Below the pieces are notes generated by a model, which had not been told where the DNA came from, ran no database searches, and saw only the letters and a list, made by a program, of their open reading frames with translations. From NCBI GenBank assembly GCA_016720545.1, contig JADKKK010000005.1, forward strand, positions 434,001 through 498,000: a DNA stretch of 64,000 bases, in the 5' to 3' direction. How positions within the stretch are numbered: position 1 is the first letter of the stretch; the number at the start of each line of letters is the position of its first letter. The translations under genes and the position numbers were made by a program. This document shows positions 24,297 through 34,131 of the stretch, piece by piece. The DNA comes from Myxococcales bacterium (GTDB lineage: Bacteria > Myxococcota_A > Polyangia > Polyangiales > Polyangiaceae).

Positions 24297-26267
24297 ATGC
24301 CAGCTCGCCCCTCGCTCCGCTCCGCGCTGCCCCTGCTCCTCGTGCCTACGCTCGCCTGGGCGTGCTCCACCGCGGTCGATCCTGCGCCCACCGACGGCGG
24401 CGCTCCCGACGCCACCACCGCCGCGGATGCGACGCCGACGACCACGGGGACCACCCCGCCGCCCCCGCCCGACAGCGGCCCGGTCAAGCCCGACTGCACC
24501 AAGGCGGCCGACTGCCCCTCGAAGGTGTGTGACATCCCGAAAGGCAAGTGCGTCGACGCGACCTGCAAGGACGGTGTCCGCAATGGCACGGAGACCGACA
24601 CGGACTGCGGCGGCGGCGTGTGCGACCAGTGCGAGCCCCTGAAGAGCTGCGCGAACCCCAACGACTGCACGTCGGGCGTCTGCCGTGCCTTGCAGTGCAG
24701 AGCGCCCGCCTGCGACGACTCGGTGAAGAACGGCCCCGAGACCGACACGGACTGCGGCGGCCCGTGCGCCAAGTGCGGTATCGCGAAGCGGTGCAACGTC
24801 GCGGCCGACTGCGAGACCGACGTGTGCGTGGGCGGCCGCTGCGCGCGCCCGTTCTGCACCGACGGCGTCAAGAACAACGCCGAGACCGACGTGGACTGCG
24901 GCGGCGGCTCGTGTCCTCGCTGCTCCGACGCGAAGTCCTGCCTCACCCCCGCCGACTGCGCGAGCAACGTGTGCGCCGACAGGGGCGCCGGCCTCAAGTG
25001 CCAACCCCCGAGCTGCACCGACGGCATCAAGAACGGCACCGAGAGCGACGTCGACTGCGGCGGCGCCGGGTGCCCCGGGTGCGCCGTGGGGAAGGTGTGT
25101 CGCGCGGGCACCGACTGCGCGAGCCAGGGCTGCAACTACAAGGGCGTCTGCGCGCAGGGGCGGAGCTGCACGACCCGGTTCGGCGGCGACACCTGCGGTC
25201 TCGGGGGCGACGGGAGCGTCGGCCCAGAGGCGTGGGAAGACTGCTGCGCCAAGGCGACCATCGCGAGCGTCGACGGCCCCGTGAGGCTCGACAAGTACCA
25301 GGTCACCGCGGGGCGCATGCGGGTGTTCCTCGAGGCAGTCGGCTACAACGTGCGCGGCTTCGTCCAGGCGGCGCGCGCGGCGAACAAGGTCCCCGACAAC
25401 CCGTCGCTGGCGGGTCGCAGCGTGCTCGACCCGGCGTGGGACGGCTACCTCCCCGTGAGCTGGAACGGCCAGGCCGTGCTCGGCGAGCTGTCGGGCTGCG
25501 CTCGCGACGACTACGCGGGCGGCTGCGTCCAGAACGTGATCCCGGGCGTATACACCGCCGCGTCGCGGCACGTGGGCGGCTTCCTCTTCCAGCAGACGAC
25601 GACGCCGGGGGCGTGCATGATAAACCCCGCGGACCCGGGCTCGCACGCCTTCCGGTTCCCCGCGGCCGCGCAGGACGGCGCGCCGCCGGAGCACTCCCAA
25701 GACCTGTACGACACCAAGGCGATGCAGTGCGTCGACTATCTGCTCGCGCAGGCCTTCTGCGTGTGGGAAGGCGGCCGACTCGAGACCCTGAACGAGTGGC
25801 AAGTTGCCGTCGGCGGAGTGCCCTATCCGTGGAGCCACGCGGTCGCGATCGCGCCGCGCGCGCTCTCGCCAGGATTCGACTGGATGTGCCACTTCCCGTG
25901 GGTCACCGACGCCGCCCAGGGCGCCTGCAGCGCGCCCTGGCCCGCGACCCAGTCCACCGAGTACGCGGCATACCGCTCGACGTACGAGTATCCGAAGTTT
26001 GGCGCGGCCGACGCCATCGTCTACCTCTCCGCGCCGGGACGCACGCGCGGTCGTGGCCCCGAGGGCCACGCGGATCTCCTTGGGAACGTGTACGAGATCA
26101 CCTCCGACCTCGCGGCGTTCAACGCGAGCCCGCTCTCCGCGCGCACGCGCTGGTCGGGCAACGGCTCGTGGGAGACCAACGCCTACTCGTACGCCGGCGG
26201 TCCGACGCTGAACCTCATGGAGAAGACCTCGCGCGCAGGCCTGCGCTGCGCGTTCCCCGGCCCGTAG
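24297..26267 (+). CDS. Cys-rich repeat lipoprotein with FGE-like domain (paralogue A)
   Basis: A 656-residue lipoprotein (lipobox TLAWAC, then a Thr/Pro/Ala linker). Residues about 65-290 hold five Cys-rich repeats of about 42-45 residues, each with the pattern C.DG.(K/R)NG.E(T/S)D.DCGG..C..C. The rest resembles the formylglycine-generating enzyme/SUMF1 fold: LDKYQVTAGRMRVFLEA, AFCVWEGGRLETLNEWQVA, GHADLLGNVYEIT, RWSGNGSWE and GLRCAF. The metal/cysteine pair that makes real FGE active is not evident, so it is probably a surface-exposed, non-catalytic FGE-like protein. GGAGG five bases before the ATG at 24297 fixes the start. Its paralogue faces it at 26358. Confidence 0.8.
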   Translation: MPARPSLRSALPLLLVPTLAWACSTAVDPAPTDGGAPDATTAADATPTTTGTTPPPPPDSGPVKPDCTKAADCPSKVCDIPKGKCVDATCKDGVRNGTETDTDCGGGVCDQCEPLKSCANPNDCTSGVCRALQCRAPACDDSVKNGPETDTDCGGPCAKCGIAKRCNVAADCETDVCVGGRCARPFCTDGVKNNAETDVDCGGGSCPRCSDAKSCLTPADCASNVCADRGAGLKCQPPSCTDGIKNGTESDVDCGGAGCPGCAVGKVCRAGTDCASQGCNYKGVCAQGRSCTTRFGGDTCGLGGDGSVGPEAWEDCCAKATIASVDGPVRLDKYQVTAGRMRVFLEAVGYNVRGFVQAARAANKVPDNPSLAGRSVLDPAWDGYLPVSWNGQAVLGELSGCARDDYAGGCVQNVIPGVYTAASRHVGGFLFQQTTTPGACMINPADPGSHAFRFPAAAQDGAPPEHSQDLYDTKAMQCVDYLLAQAFCVWEGGRLETLNEWQVAVGGVPYPWSHAVAIAPRALSPGFDWMCHFPWVTDAAQGACSAPWPATQSTEYAAYRSTYEYPKFGAADAIVYLSAPGRTRGRGPEGHADLLGNVYEITSDLAAFNASPLSARTRWSGNGSWETNAYSYAGGPTLNLMEKTSRAGLRCAFPGP

Positions 26268-26299
26268 CGGCCGTCGGGGACCGAGGTTGGTCGAGGCGA

Positions 26300-26328
26300 G
26301 CCCGCTCACCCACGCAGGGCGAGCGGGC
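26300..26328. terminator. Bidirectional hairpin between convergent paralogues
   Basis: The 8-bp arms GCCCGCTC (26300-26307) and GAGCGGGC (26321-26328) pair perfectly around a 13-base loop. It lies in the 90 bases between the stops of two convergent genes, which suits a terminator serving both. No T tract follows. Confidence 0.45.
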
Positions 26329-26357
26329 GGCAGCGCCGCGTCCGGCGGGGCGAGGGC

Positions 26358-28319
26358 CTACTGCGGGAACACGCAGCGGAGCCCGAGCTTGCCGTACTTG
26401 TTCAGCAACATCGTGTTGCCGCCGCCGCTCCGGCTGTAGCCGTGGCCTTCCCACGAGCCGTTGCCCGACCAGCGGTGCCGCGCTTCGAACGGATCGTCGT
26501 CGTACGTGACGGTCGAGGTGAGCTCGAACACGTTGGCGCGCATGTCGGCGTGGCCCCCCGGACCTCGACCGCGTGTACGGCCGGGCGCGGAGATGAACGA
26601 GATGTAGTCAGTGCCGCTGAGGCGTGGGTACTCGTAGCTGTACTGGAACGCGGCGTACTCGATGCTCTCGGGGGCCGACCACGGGAGCTCACAGCCGGCC
26701 TGGTTGGCGTCGGTGATCCATGGGAAGCGGCACCCCCAGTACGTGGCGCTCCCTTGTCCACGGGGGATGGCGTCAGACCCTGGCGACCACGGGCTCGGGC
26801 CCGGCCCGCTCGCGACTTGCCACTCGGGGATGGTCTCGAGGCGACCGCCGTCCCACACGCAGAACGCCTGTCCTACGAGGTAGTCGATGCACTGCATGGA
26901 CTTCGTGTCGTAGACCTCCTGCGACTGGCCAGGAGTCGGGCCGTCCTGCGCGCCGTCGGGGAAGCGGAAGGCGTGCGTCCCGGGCGACCCCACGAAGCAG
27001 CCTGTCGAAGTCTGGGCGTTGCGCTCGAAGATGAAGCCGCCGAGGTGGCGTGACACCGCCGTGAAAATGCCTCGGATCTCGGTGCCCGGTGCGCAGCCGC
27101 CCGAGTAGTCGCGCTGCGCACAGCCGGAGAGCTCCGTCGGCAGCGAGTTTCCGGCGAAGCTCACCGGGAGGTAGAGGTCCCACGCGGGCTCGAGCACGGT
27201 GCGACCCGGCACCCCCGGGAGCACCGGGATCTTGTTCGCGGCGCGCGCCTGCTGGACGAAGGCGCGCACATTGTAGCCGATCGCCTCGAGGAACACGCGC
27301 ATGCGCCCGGCGGTGACCTGGTACCGATCGAACAGCACGGTCTGTCCGGCCGAGACGAGCGGCGTCTTCGTGCAGCAGTCTTCCCACGCCTCCGGGCCCA
27401 CGCTGCCGGCGCCGCCGAACCCGCAGGTGTCGCCGCCGTACCGGGCCGTGCAGCTCCGCCCCGCCGAGCACACCTTCTTGTAGTTGCAGCCCTGGCTCGC
27501 GCAGTCGGTCCCCGTCGTGCACGCCTTCCCCGAGACGCACGCAGGGCAGGTCCCGCCGCCGCAGTCGACGTCGCTCTCCGCGCCGTTCTTGATGCCGTCG
27601 GTGCAGCTCGGAGGCTGGCACTTGAGGCCCAATCCGACGTCCTTGCACGAGCCGCTCGCGCAGTCGCCCGCGCCGAGGCAGTCCTTCGTGTCAGCGCACC
27701 GCGGGCACCCCGGTCCGCCGCAGTCGACGTCGGTCTCGGTGCCATTCTTCACTCGGTCGTCGCAGACGATGGCCGCGCAGCGTCCCCCGGAGCACACGTC
27801 GGTCACGCAGTCGGCGCGGACCAGGCAGCGCTTCCCCGCGGCGCACTTCCCGCACGCGCCACCGCCGCAGTCCGCGTCCGTCTCCGTGCCGTTCTTCACC
27901 GCGTCGTCGCACGCGGGGGCCCGGCATTGGTACCCGCGGCACACGCCCGAGGCGCAGTCGCCGGGGCTCGCGCAGGCCTTCTGGATGTCGCACTTCTCGC
28001 AGGAGGCGCCGCCGCAGTCGACGTCGGTCTCGTCGCCGTTGCGAGCGCCGTCGGAGCACGAGGGCTCGAGGCACTTGCCCGAGGCTGCGTCGCACACCTT
28101 CGAGGGGCAGTCCTCGGCGACCTTGCACCCGCCAACGGGGGGCGGCGGCGTCGCGTCCGACGCGGTGGGGCTCGCGTCGGTGGGCGGCGGAGCGCTCCTG
28201 TCGGCGGCGGCGCCCGCGTCGGATGTTGGCGGCGCGGGTTCGCTCGTCGTGGAGCAGGCCACGAAGCCGGAGGACGCGATGAGAACCGTGAGCAGGCCGC
28301 CCAGCGTGCGCGAAGTCAT
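26358..28319 (-). CDS. Cys-rich repeat lipoprotein with FGE-like domain (paralogue B)
   Basis: A 653-residue paralogue of the protein at 24297, in the opposite direction. It has lipobox SGFVAC, an Asp/Ala/Pro linker, then the same five Cys-rich repeats (SCSDGARNGDETDVDCGG onward) and the same FGE-like half (FDRYQVTAGRMRVFLEA, FCVWDGGRLETIPEW, GHADMRANVFELT, RWSGNGSWE, GLRCVFPQ). GGAGG five bases before the ATG at 28319 fixes the start. Sequence is similar along the full length, so the pair arose by an inverted duplication. The gap to the helicase gene (28320-28445) shows nothing I can name. Confidence 0.8.
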   Translation of the reverse strand: MTSRTLGGLLTVLIASSGFVACSTTSEPAPPTSDAGAAADRSAPPPTDASPTASDATPPPPVGGCKVAEDCPSKVCDAASGKCLEPSCSDGARNGDETDVDCGGASCEKCDIQKACASPGDCASGVCRGYQCRAPACDDAVKNGTETDADCGGGACGKCAAGKRCLVRADCVTDVCSGGRCAAIVCDDRVKNGTETDVDCGGPGCPRCADTKDCLGAGDCASGSCKDVGLGLKCQPPSCTDGIKNGAESDVDCGGGTCPACVSGKACTTGTDCASQGCNYKKVCSAGRSCTARYGGDTCGFGGAGSVGPEAWEDCCTKTPLVSAGQTVLFDRYQVTAGRMRVFLEAIGYNVRAFVQQARAANKIPVLPGVPGRTVLEPAWDLYLPVSFAGNSLPTELSGCAQRDYSGGCAPGTEIRGIFTAVSRHLGGFIFERNAQTSTGCFVGSPGTHAFRFPDGAQDGPTPGQSQEVYDTKSMQCIDYLVGQAFCVWDGGRLETIPEWQVASGPGPSPWSPGSDAIPRGQGSATYWGCRFPWITDANQAGCELPWSAPESIEYAAFQYSYEYPRLSGTDYISFISAPGRTRGRGPGGHADMRANVFELTSTVTYDDDPFEARHRWSGNGSWEGHGYSRSGGGNTMLLNKYGKLGLRCVFPQ

Positions 28320-28445
28320 GAATACCTCCAACGGTTTAGAGTAGCAGCAAAGGCCTCTCGCTCCACCTACCGATTGGCGTCAAGAATGGTGCGTACAGTG
28401 TAGGACTCTTCAAGCTCCCGGATTTCGCGGTGGGGCGTTCGGCGT

Positions 28446-31400
28446 TTACCGCGTCACCATGCGGGCGCGCAGGCGAGTCGCGACGGCGCGTGAGCACGGG
28501 AAGGGCTCACCCGCGGCGAGACGCGCCACGAACCCGGGGGGCACGTCGGCCGCCCGGGCCAGCTCGGAGATCGCGCGGCCGCTCCGCGCGAGCCACCAGG
28601 CGACCTCGGCGACGAGCGCGTGGTAGTCCGGGTCGAGCACATCGGAGAGGGTCGCGAGCGTGTCGGTCGGCGAGGCGATCGGCACGCCGGGGTCCTCGGC
28701 GGCCGAGTCGGCGTCGGCGTCGGCGTCGAGCGCCTCGGGCACCGCGTCACCGAGCAAGAGGCGCAGGTCCTCCTCGGTGATGCCGCGGAGCGCGCGCGGC
28801 TCGTCGGAGATGATTGCGCTCGTGAGCGCGCGCTTCTTCGCCTTCAATGAGCCGATCTTCTCTTCGATGGTGCCGCGCGCGACGAGCCGTACCACCGTGA
28901 CCGGCTGGTCTTGGCCGATGCGATAGGCCCGATCCGTGGCCTGGTCCTCGACGGCGGGGTTCCACCACGGATCGCAGTGGATCACGGTGTCTGCCGCGGT
29001 GAGGTTCAGCCCAGCGCCCCCCGCCTTCAGCGAGATCAGAAAGAGCGGCGAGGACCCCTCCTGGAAGCGGCGCACGACCTCGTCTCGCTTCACGGTCGCG
29101 CCGTCGAGGTACTCGTAGGCGATGCCCTCCTCGTCGAGATCGGCGCGCCAGAGCGTGAGGAGCGCCACGAACTGGGAGAAGACGAGGGCGCGCCTCCCGC
29201 TCTGCGACAGATCTCGCGCCAGCTCGAGGAAGGCCTCGCGCTTCGCGCTCGGTCGGTCCGAGAGGCGCGGGTCCACGAGCCGCGGGTCGCACGCCACCTG
29301 ACGGAGCCGGGTGAGCGCCGTGAACACGCTGAGCGTGCTCGCGCGGAGCCCGCGGCGCTCGATGTCGCGGCGCACGCTCTCGCGGAGCGTGTGCGCGAGC
29401 GCGTCGTAGATGCGGCGGTCGGCCCGCGACAGCGACACGACGCGATCGATCTCGGTCTTCGGGGGCAGCTCCGGCAGCACGTCTCTCTTCGTGCGGCGGA
29501 GCAAGAACGGCCTCAGCAGGGCGCGGAGCTCGTCGCCGACCGCGCTCGACGGGTCCGTCGACAGGGGGCGCTCGTAGAGCCTGTCGAAGTCGCGGGCGCC
29601 GCCGAGGATGCCTGGGTTGGCGAACGACGCGAGCGACCACAGCTCGCGCAGCCGGTTCTCCATCGGCGTGCCGGTGAGGCAGAGGCGCAGGTCGGCGCGG
29701 AGCCTCCCCGCCGCGCGCGCCGCCTGGCTCTCCGCGCTCTTCACGTTCTGCGCTTCGTCCAGCACCACGGCCCGGAACGAGATCTTCTCGAGCGCCTCGA
29801 CGTCGCGACGCAGGAGCGCGTAGGTCGTCACGAAGAGATCGTGCCCGGCGAGGACCTCGGGCGTGAGGTGCCCACGCGCGGCGCCGTGGTAGAGGCGCAC
29901 GCGGAGCCCCGGCGTGAAGCGCTCGGCCTCGCGCACCCACCCGCCCGCCACGGAGGTGGGGCACACGACCAGCGACGGCCGCGGACCCGAGACCTCCTTC
30001 TCGCGCAGCAAGAAGGCGAGCGTCGTCACGGTCTTGCCGAGCCCCATGTCGTCGGCGAGGATCCCTCCCGCGCCGAGCGTGCGGAGGAACTGCAGCCACG
30101 CGAGGCCGAGGCGCTGGTACGGCCGCAGCGTGGCGACGAGGCCTGTGGGTAGCTCGGGCTCCGTGGCCACGGCGAGCGCGCGGAGGCGCTTGCGGAGGCG
30201 CCGCACGGCCGCGTCGACGCGGCCATCGTTCGCCTCGATCCAGCGGTCGATGCGGCCGAGCTGGTGGGGCGGGAGGAGGCCGGCGCCGCTCTCTCCGAGC
30301 ACCTGCAGGGCCTCGCGAGAGAGCTCGCCCACCTCGGCCGAGATGCGGGCCAGCGTGCCGTCGTCCAGCACCACCCAGCCGCTGTTCGCGGCCAGCGCGT
30401 CGCGGACCCGCGAGAGCTCGACCTCGAGCTCTCCCGACGCCAGCTTCACGCGGGTGCCGAGCCAGCCGCCCTCGAGCACCACGTGCACCCTCGCGGCGAC
30501 AGGCGCCCCGACGCGGACCCGCGCGAGGCGCGCGGACAGGGCGATCTCCACCGTCGGGTCGCGCAGCGCTCGCAGGGCGGGGAGCGTCGCGTGGAAGAAC
30601 CGCACGGCGGCCTCCCCCGACGCCTCGAGCGTCGCCCCCTCGCCCGGCTCGTCGCCATCGCTCACCTCGAGGCCGACGGCGCCGAGGTGGGCCAGCGCGC
30701 GGCCCTCGAGCTGGAGATCGCGCCCGTCGTCGGGGAGCGGCGGCGCGGCTGCGCTCGCGCCGAGCGGCGGCGCGAGGACGACCTCGCCTCGCTCGTACAG
30801 CGCGACGAGGGTCGCGCGCACCGCCAAGGGCTCGCCCTCGACGCGGAGCAGGAAGCGCGGCACCTCGAGCGGTGGCAGCCCGAAGGCCTCCGGCGAAGGC
30901 AGCGAGACGCCGCGAGCGCGGGCGCCGTGAAAGAGCCGCAGCCCCACGTCGCGCAGCCTGCCGGGAGGAACCTCGAGGATCGGGGCGGCGACGAGCCGGC
31001 GCACGAGCTCGGGATCGACGTCGGGCTCGAGGGGGTAGATGGAGCCCGCCTGCGTCCACACGAACGGGAACGGGCCCGGGAAGAACGCGGCCTCGCCGAA
31101 GGGCACATCTGGCTCGCTCTCGCCCGTGGACCAAGCGGCCTCGACGCGCTCGGGCGCGCCGGCCTCGGCGGGCCACACGCGGAGGATCGGGCGTGTCCGC
31201 GTAGGGCGGAACGCGAGCCGCTCTTTGAAAGATGCATTGTACACCTGTCCGTGTTGGCGCATCGCCTCCAGCGCGAGCGACGCCTCGACGCCCGACGCGA
31301 CGGCCGCTTTGCGCGCGCCCCCCCGATCGCGGAGGTGCTCGAGGACGCGGCGATCGCGGAGCGAGAAGTCGGCGAGGCGTACGATCTCACGCGGCGGCAA

Positions 31401-31994
31401 GAGCCGCTTGTCGCCGCGTGGACGCGCGAACACGGCGAGCACGGCGCCAGCGACGTCCCCCGAGGCGCGGCGGGCGCCGTAGTCGCGGCCCACGGGCGCC
31501 TCGCCTCGCGGCGCGGGCGCGGCGGCGAGCACGATGGGCCTCGGCGGCGTGTGCGCGCCGAGCCACTCGGCGAGCGCCCCGTCGAACGCGCGCTCCACCC
31601 GGAGGGCTCGCCTTCGCGCGGGCGCCCCCGCGATCGCCCGCGCGGCCTCGTCGGGGTCGTCGTCGAGGAGGGCCTGTCGCAGCTCCGCCGAGCCCGCGAG
31701 GTCCACGGCCAACACCCCCATGTGCGCGCACGGCCCAAACATCGGGGTGCAGCGCGAGCACGCGCCCATGAGCGCGCGCTCGCGCTCGTCGCCGGGGGTG
31801 AGGCGCAGCGACACCCGGGCCGGCTCGGGGTCGACCTCGAGCGTCGCCTCCACGAGGTCACCACTCCCTCGCGTCGGCGCCTCGCGGTAGGTGGCCGCGC
31901 TCGCGAGCGCGAGCTCGAGGGCCCGCGCGCTGAGCAAGCGCCGCAGGAGGTGCCCCTCGAACGACGCGAGCCAGTGCTCCGTGGGCGCCGTCAC
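28446..31994 (-). CDS. SWIM zinc-finger SNF2-family helicase
   Basis: A 1182-residue protein. A Cys/His cluster (CSRCTPMFGPCAHMG, about residue 76) resembles a SWIM zinc finger, followed by a long helical region. The SNF2 ATPase begins near residue 620: LRPYQRLGLAWL, ADDMGLGKT (Walker A, about 645), VLDEAQNVKS (DEAQ box, about 745), LTGTPMENRL. The C-terminal helicase domain has SLKAGGAGLNLTAADTVI and DRAYRIGQDQPV. It is full length and probably active in moving along or remodelling nucleoprotein. A helical tail of about 110 residues follows. The GTG at 31994 is preceded by GGGAG. A longer frame to 33215 would overlap the divergent gene and is rejected. Nothing is seen in 31995-32243. Confidence 0.88.
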   Translation of the reverse strand: MTAPTEHWLASFEGHLLRRLLSARALELALASAATYREAPTRGSGDLVEATLEVDPEPARVSLRLTPGDERERALMGACSRCTPMFGPCAHMGVLAVDLAGSAELRQALLDDDPDEAARAIAGAPARRRALRVERAFDGALAEWLGAHTPPRPIVLAAAPAPRGEAPVGRDYGARRASGDVAGAVLAVFARPRGDKRLLPPREIVRLADFSLRDRRVLEHLRDRGGARKAAVASGVEASLALEAMRQHGQVYNASFKERLAFRPTRTRPILRVWPAEAGAPERVEAAWSTGESEPDVPFGEAAFFPGPFPFVWTQAGSIYPLEPDVDPELVRRLVAAPILEVPPGRLRDVGLRLFHGARARGVSLPSPEAFGLPPLEVPRFLLRVEGEPLAVRATLVALYERGEVVLAPPLGASAAAPPLPDDGRDLQLEGRALAHLGAVGLEVSDGDEPGEGATLEASGEAAVRFFHATLPALRALRDPTVEIALSARLARVRVGAPVAARVHVVLEGGWLGTRVKLASGELEVELSRVRDALAANSGWVVLDDGTLARISAEVGELSREALQVLGESGAGLLPPHQLGRIDRWIEANDGRVDAAVRRLRKRLRALAVATEPELPTGLVATLRPYQRLGLAWLQFLRTLGAGGILADDMGLGKTVTTLAFLLREKEVSGPRPSLVVCPTSVAGGWVREAERFTPGLRVRLYHGAARGHLTPEVLAGHDLFVTTYALLRRDVEALEKISFRAVVLDEAQNVKSAESQAARAAGRLRADLRLCLTGTPMENRLRELWSLASFANPGILGGARDFDRLYERPLSTDPSSAVGDELRALLRPFLLRRTKRDVLPELPPKTEIDRVVSLSRADRRIYDALAHTLRESVRRDIERRGLRASTLSVFTALTRLRQVACDPRLVDPRLSDRPSAKREAFLELARDLSQSGRRALVFSQFVALLTLWRADLDEEGIAYEYLDGATVKRDEVVRRFQEGSSPLFLISLKAGGAGLNLTAADTVIHCDPWWNPAVEDQATDRAYRIGQDQPVTVVRLVARGTIEEKIGSLKAKKRALTSAIISDEPRALRGITEEDLRLLLGDAVPEALDADADADSAAEDPGVPIASPTDTLATLSDVLDPDYHALVAEVAWWLARSGRAISELARAADVPPGFVARLAAGEPFPCSRAVATRLRARMVTR

Positions 31995-32243
31995 TCGCTC
32001 CCTTCCCGCGAGCCCCACACGCGAGCTCGGCTCGGGAAAGGCTGCCCCCGAGGCGGCCTGCGTGAAGCCGTGACCATCGCGCGTTGCGCCCACATCGAGG
32101 CCGAGATCACTAGCATGGCGCGCCGAGCCGAGACGAGCGCCTGCGCACAAGCGCCGTGCATGTCGCAAAGCCTCCGACAGGCGCCCCCAAAAGGGCTCCC
32201 ACGGTGATCGCTTCCGGCGCCACCGGGACACGGTGACGGACGG

Positions 32244-33266
32244 ATGATGTCGACTTGGTCTTGGCGGGCGCCCCTGCTCGCGCTCGCGCTGCTCGCGGCG
32301 ACGTCGTGCGGCGGCCACCGCGGCGGGCGCGAGCATCATCGCGCCTCGGCGGTCCCCCAGGAGAGCTACGTCGCGTTGATCGGGCGCCTCGACGCCCTGG
32401 CGGCCTCCGCGCCCGAGCGGCTCTCCGTGACCCGGTACGGGGTGAGCTCCGAGGGCCGAGACCTCGTGCTCGCCACCCTCGGCAGGACGCCCACCTCCGG
32501 CGCCCCGCGGCCGGCGATCGTGCTCACCCAGGTCGTGCATGGCGACGAGTACATCGGCGTCGTCGATCGCCTCCCGGCCGAGCTCCTGCGCGCCCCGCGC
32601 GAGTACCCGAACATCGCCTCGCTGATCGATCGCGGCGGCCTCCTCCTGCTGCTCCCCGTGGTGAACCCCGACGGGTACGAGGCCGTCCGGCGCGAGAACG
32701 CGGCGGGCGCCGACCTGAACCGCGACTTCGACGTGCGGAGGTACGCCGATCGACTCGCGGCGGCCGAGCGCGGCGTCGTCTCGTACAGCGGGGAGCAGCG
32801 CTCCGTGCTCGCGGCCTACGTCGCCGCGCCGAAGGCGACGCAGCCCGAGTCGCGCGCCCTGGTCGAGGGTCTGTCGAGGGCGATCCGAGCGGCGAACGTG
32901 CGGGTGAAGATCTTCATCGACTACCACTGTTGCCAGGAAGACACGCGCGGCGCGCTGCTCCACTCGTGGGGCGACACCGTGACCCTCCGCGACGGCACGC
33001 TCGCGCCCGCGCACGTGGAGCGCTACTCCCGCGCGTCGACGAAGTTCGCGCGGGCGTTCCCGGAGGGCCTCTTCGGCTCGGGCGTCGAGACCATCGGATA
33101 CATGACGTTCGGGACGCTCGACGAGTGGGCCTACGAGTCGTTCTCGCAGGACGGGGCGCTCGCGTTCACCTACGAGGGCCAAGGCCGGCGGGAGGACCGG
33201 CAGCTCAGCCACCACGCGCGGTTCCTCGACGCGCTCGCGGGCGAGGTCGAGCTCGCGAGCCCGTAG
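32244..33266 (+). CDS. M14 family zinc carboxypeptidase lipoprotein
   Basis: A 340-residue protein with a lipoprotein signal (LALLAATSCGG). It has the M14 zinc ligands HGDE (about residues 98-101) and the third His in FIDYHCC (about 226), the conserved NPDGYE and NRDF, and the catalytic Glu in FTYEGQG (about 307). It probably trims peptides, perhaps cell-wall peptides, at the cell surface. Divergent from the SNF2 helicase, with about 250 bases between the starts. Confidence 0.85.
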   Translation: MMSTWSWRAPLLALALLAATSCGGHRGGREHHRASAVPQESYVALIGRLDALAASAPERLSVTRYGVSSEGRDLVLATLGRTPTSGAPRPAIVLTQVVHGDEYIGVVDRLPAELLRAPREYPNIASLIDRGGLLLLLPVVNPDGYEAVRRENAAGADLNRDFDVRRYADRLAAAERGVVSYSGEQRSVLAAYVAAPKATQPESRALVEGLSRAIRAANVRVKIFIDYHCCQEDTRGALLHSWGDTVTLRDGTLAPAHVERYSRASTKFARAFPEGLFGSGVETIGYMTFGTLDEWAYESFSQDGALAFTYEGQGRREDRQLSHHARFLDALAGEVELASP

Positions 33267-33303
33267 GCGCGTGTTCCGTTAGGCGCCGCGCGGCGCGCCC
33301 ACG

Positions 33304-34131
33304 TCAGCGTTCGACGGCGTCCGCGGGGCCGAGCGCGCCGACGAAGTGATCGAGGTCGAAGCGGGTCTCGGCGCCCTCCGCGGCGAGCCAGTCGCCGAGC
33401 GCCTCGTCGTCCTCGATCACGAGCTGCAGCTCGTCGACCGTCGCGTGCATTCTGCAGGCATCGAGGAGCGCAGAGCCGAGGGTCGACTCGGTGACCCGGA
33501 AGGGGAACGCGCCCGGAAAGCTGGGATCGAAGCACGCCACGCCGACGATCGCGGGCGTCGCGCGCGCGGGCTCGGGGCGGAGCAGCGCGACCATCACGCG
33601 GCCGCGCTCGCGCGCGGAGGTGAGCTGCCCGCGCGGGAGCTTGAAGCGGTCCTCGGCCTCGGCGTCGCGCCCGGCGTCGAGGAGCCCTCCCACCACGCCT
33701 TCGCGTGGGTTACCCGGGATGGCGGTGAGGGAGAAGCGCATCACGCGAGAGCGGTACGCGGGCGCGAGGCCCTCGTCGCGGTAGAGGGCGATCGCGGGGT
33801 GGTTGTCGGGCTTCACGTTGAGGCGCACGCTCGCGCAGCCGGCCTCGCGGAAGCGGCGCTTCGCGCTGCGGAAGAGCGCTCGCGCCACGCCTCTTCGTCT
33901 CGCCCACGGGGCGGTCGCCACGTGCCGCACGTACCCCGCGTCCGCGAGGACCTCGGCGTAGACGTACCCGGCCACGCGCCCGTCGAGCTCGGCGACCTGC
34001 GTGCCGCGAAGCAGCTCGGCCACGTAGCGCTCGCGTCCAGGCGGAGGCTCGCGGGTCTCGAGCTCGAGGAACAGCGCCGCGACGGCCTCGTGATCGGCCT
34101 CGCGCGCGTCGCGGACGACGAGGGACGTCAC
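33304..34131 (-). CDS. GNAT-family N-acetyltransferase
   Basis: A 275-residue protein. Residues about 1-150 are a GNAT domain: MTSLVVRDAREADHEAVAALF at the start, the acetyl-CoA loop in APWARRRGVARALF, and SVRLNVKPDNHPAIALYRDEGL near its end. The C-terminal 120 residues resemble a second, degenerate GNAT-like half (RESTLGSALLDACRMHATVDEL). The GTG at 34131 overlaps the stop of the DoxX-like gene (GTGA), so they are coupled. Substrate unknown. Confidence 0.75.
   Translation of the reverse strand: MTSLVVRDAREADHEAVAALFLELETREPPPGRERYVAELLRGTQVAELDGRVAGYVYAEVLADAGYVRHVATAPWARRRGVARALFRSAKRRFREAGCASVRLNVKPDNHPAIALYRDEGLAPAYRSRVMRFSLTAIPGNPREGVVGGLLDAGRDAEAEDRFKLPRGQLTSARERGRVMVALLRPEPARATPAIVGVACFDPSFPGAFPFRVTESTLGSALLDACRMHATVDELQLVIEDDEALGDWLAAEGAETRFDLDHFVGALGPADAVER

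Noticed and set aside
22629..26309. A 1226-residue open frame on the minus strand across the kinase and the Cys-rich lipoprotein gene
   Set aside because: It is antisense to, or in the wrong frame of, two clearly real genes, has Arg/Gly/Ala-biased composition, and is a by-product of GC-rich codon use.
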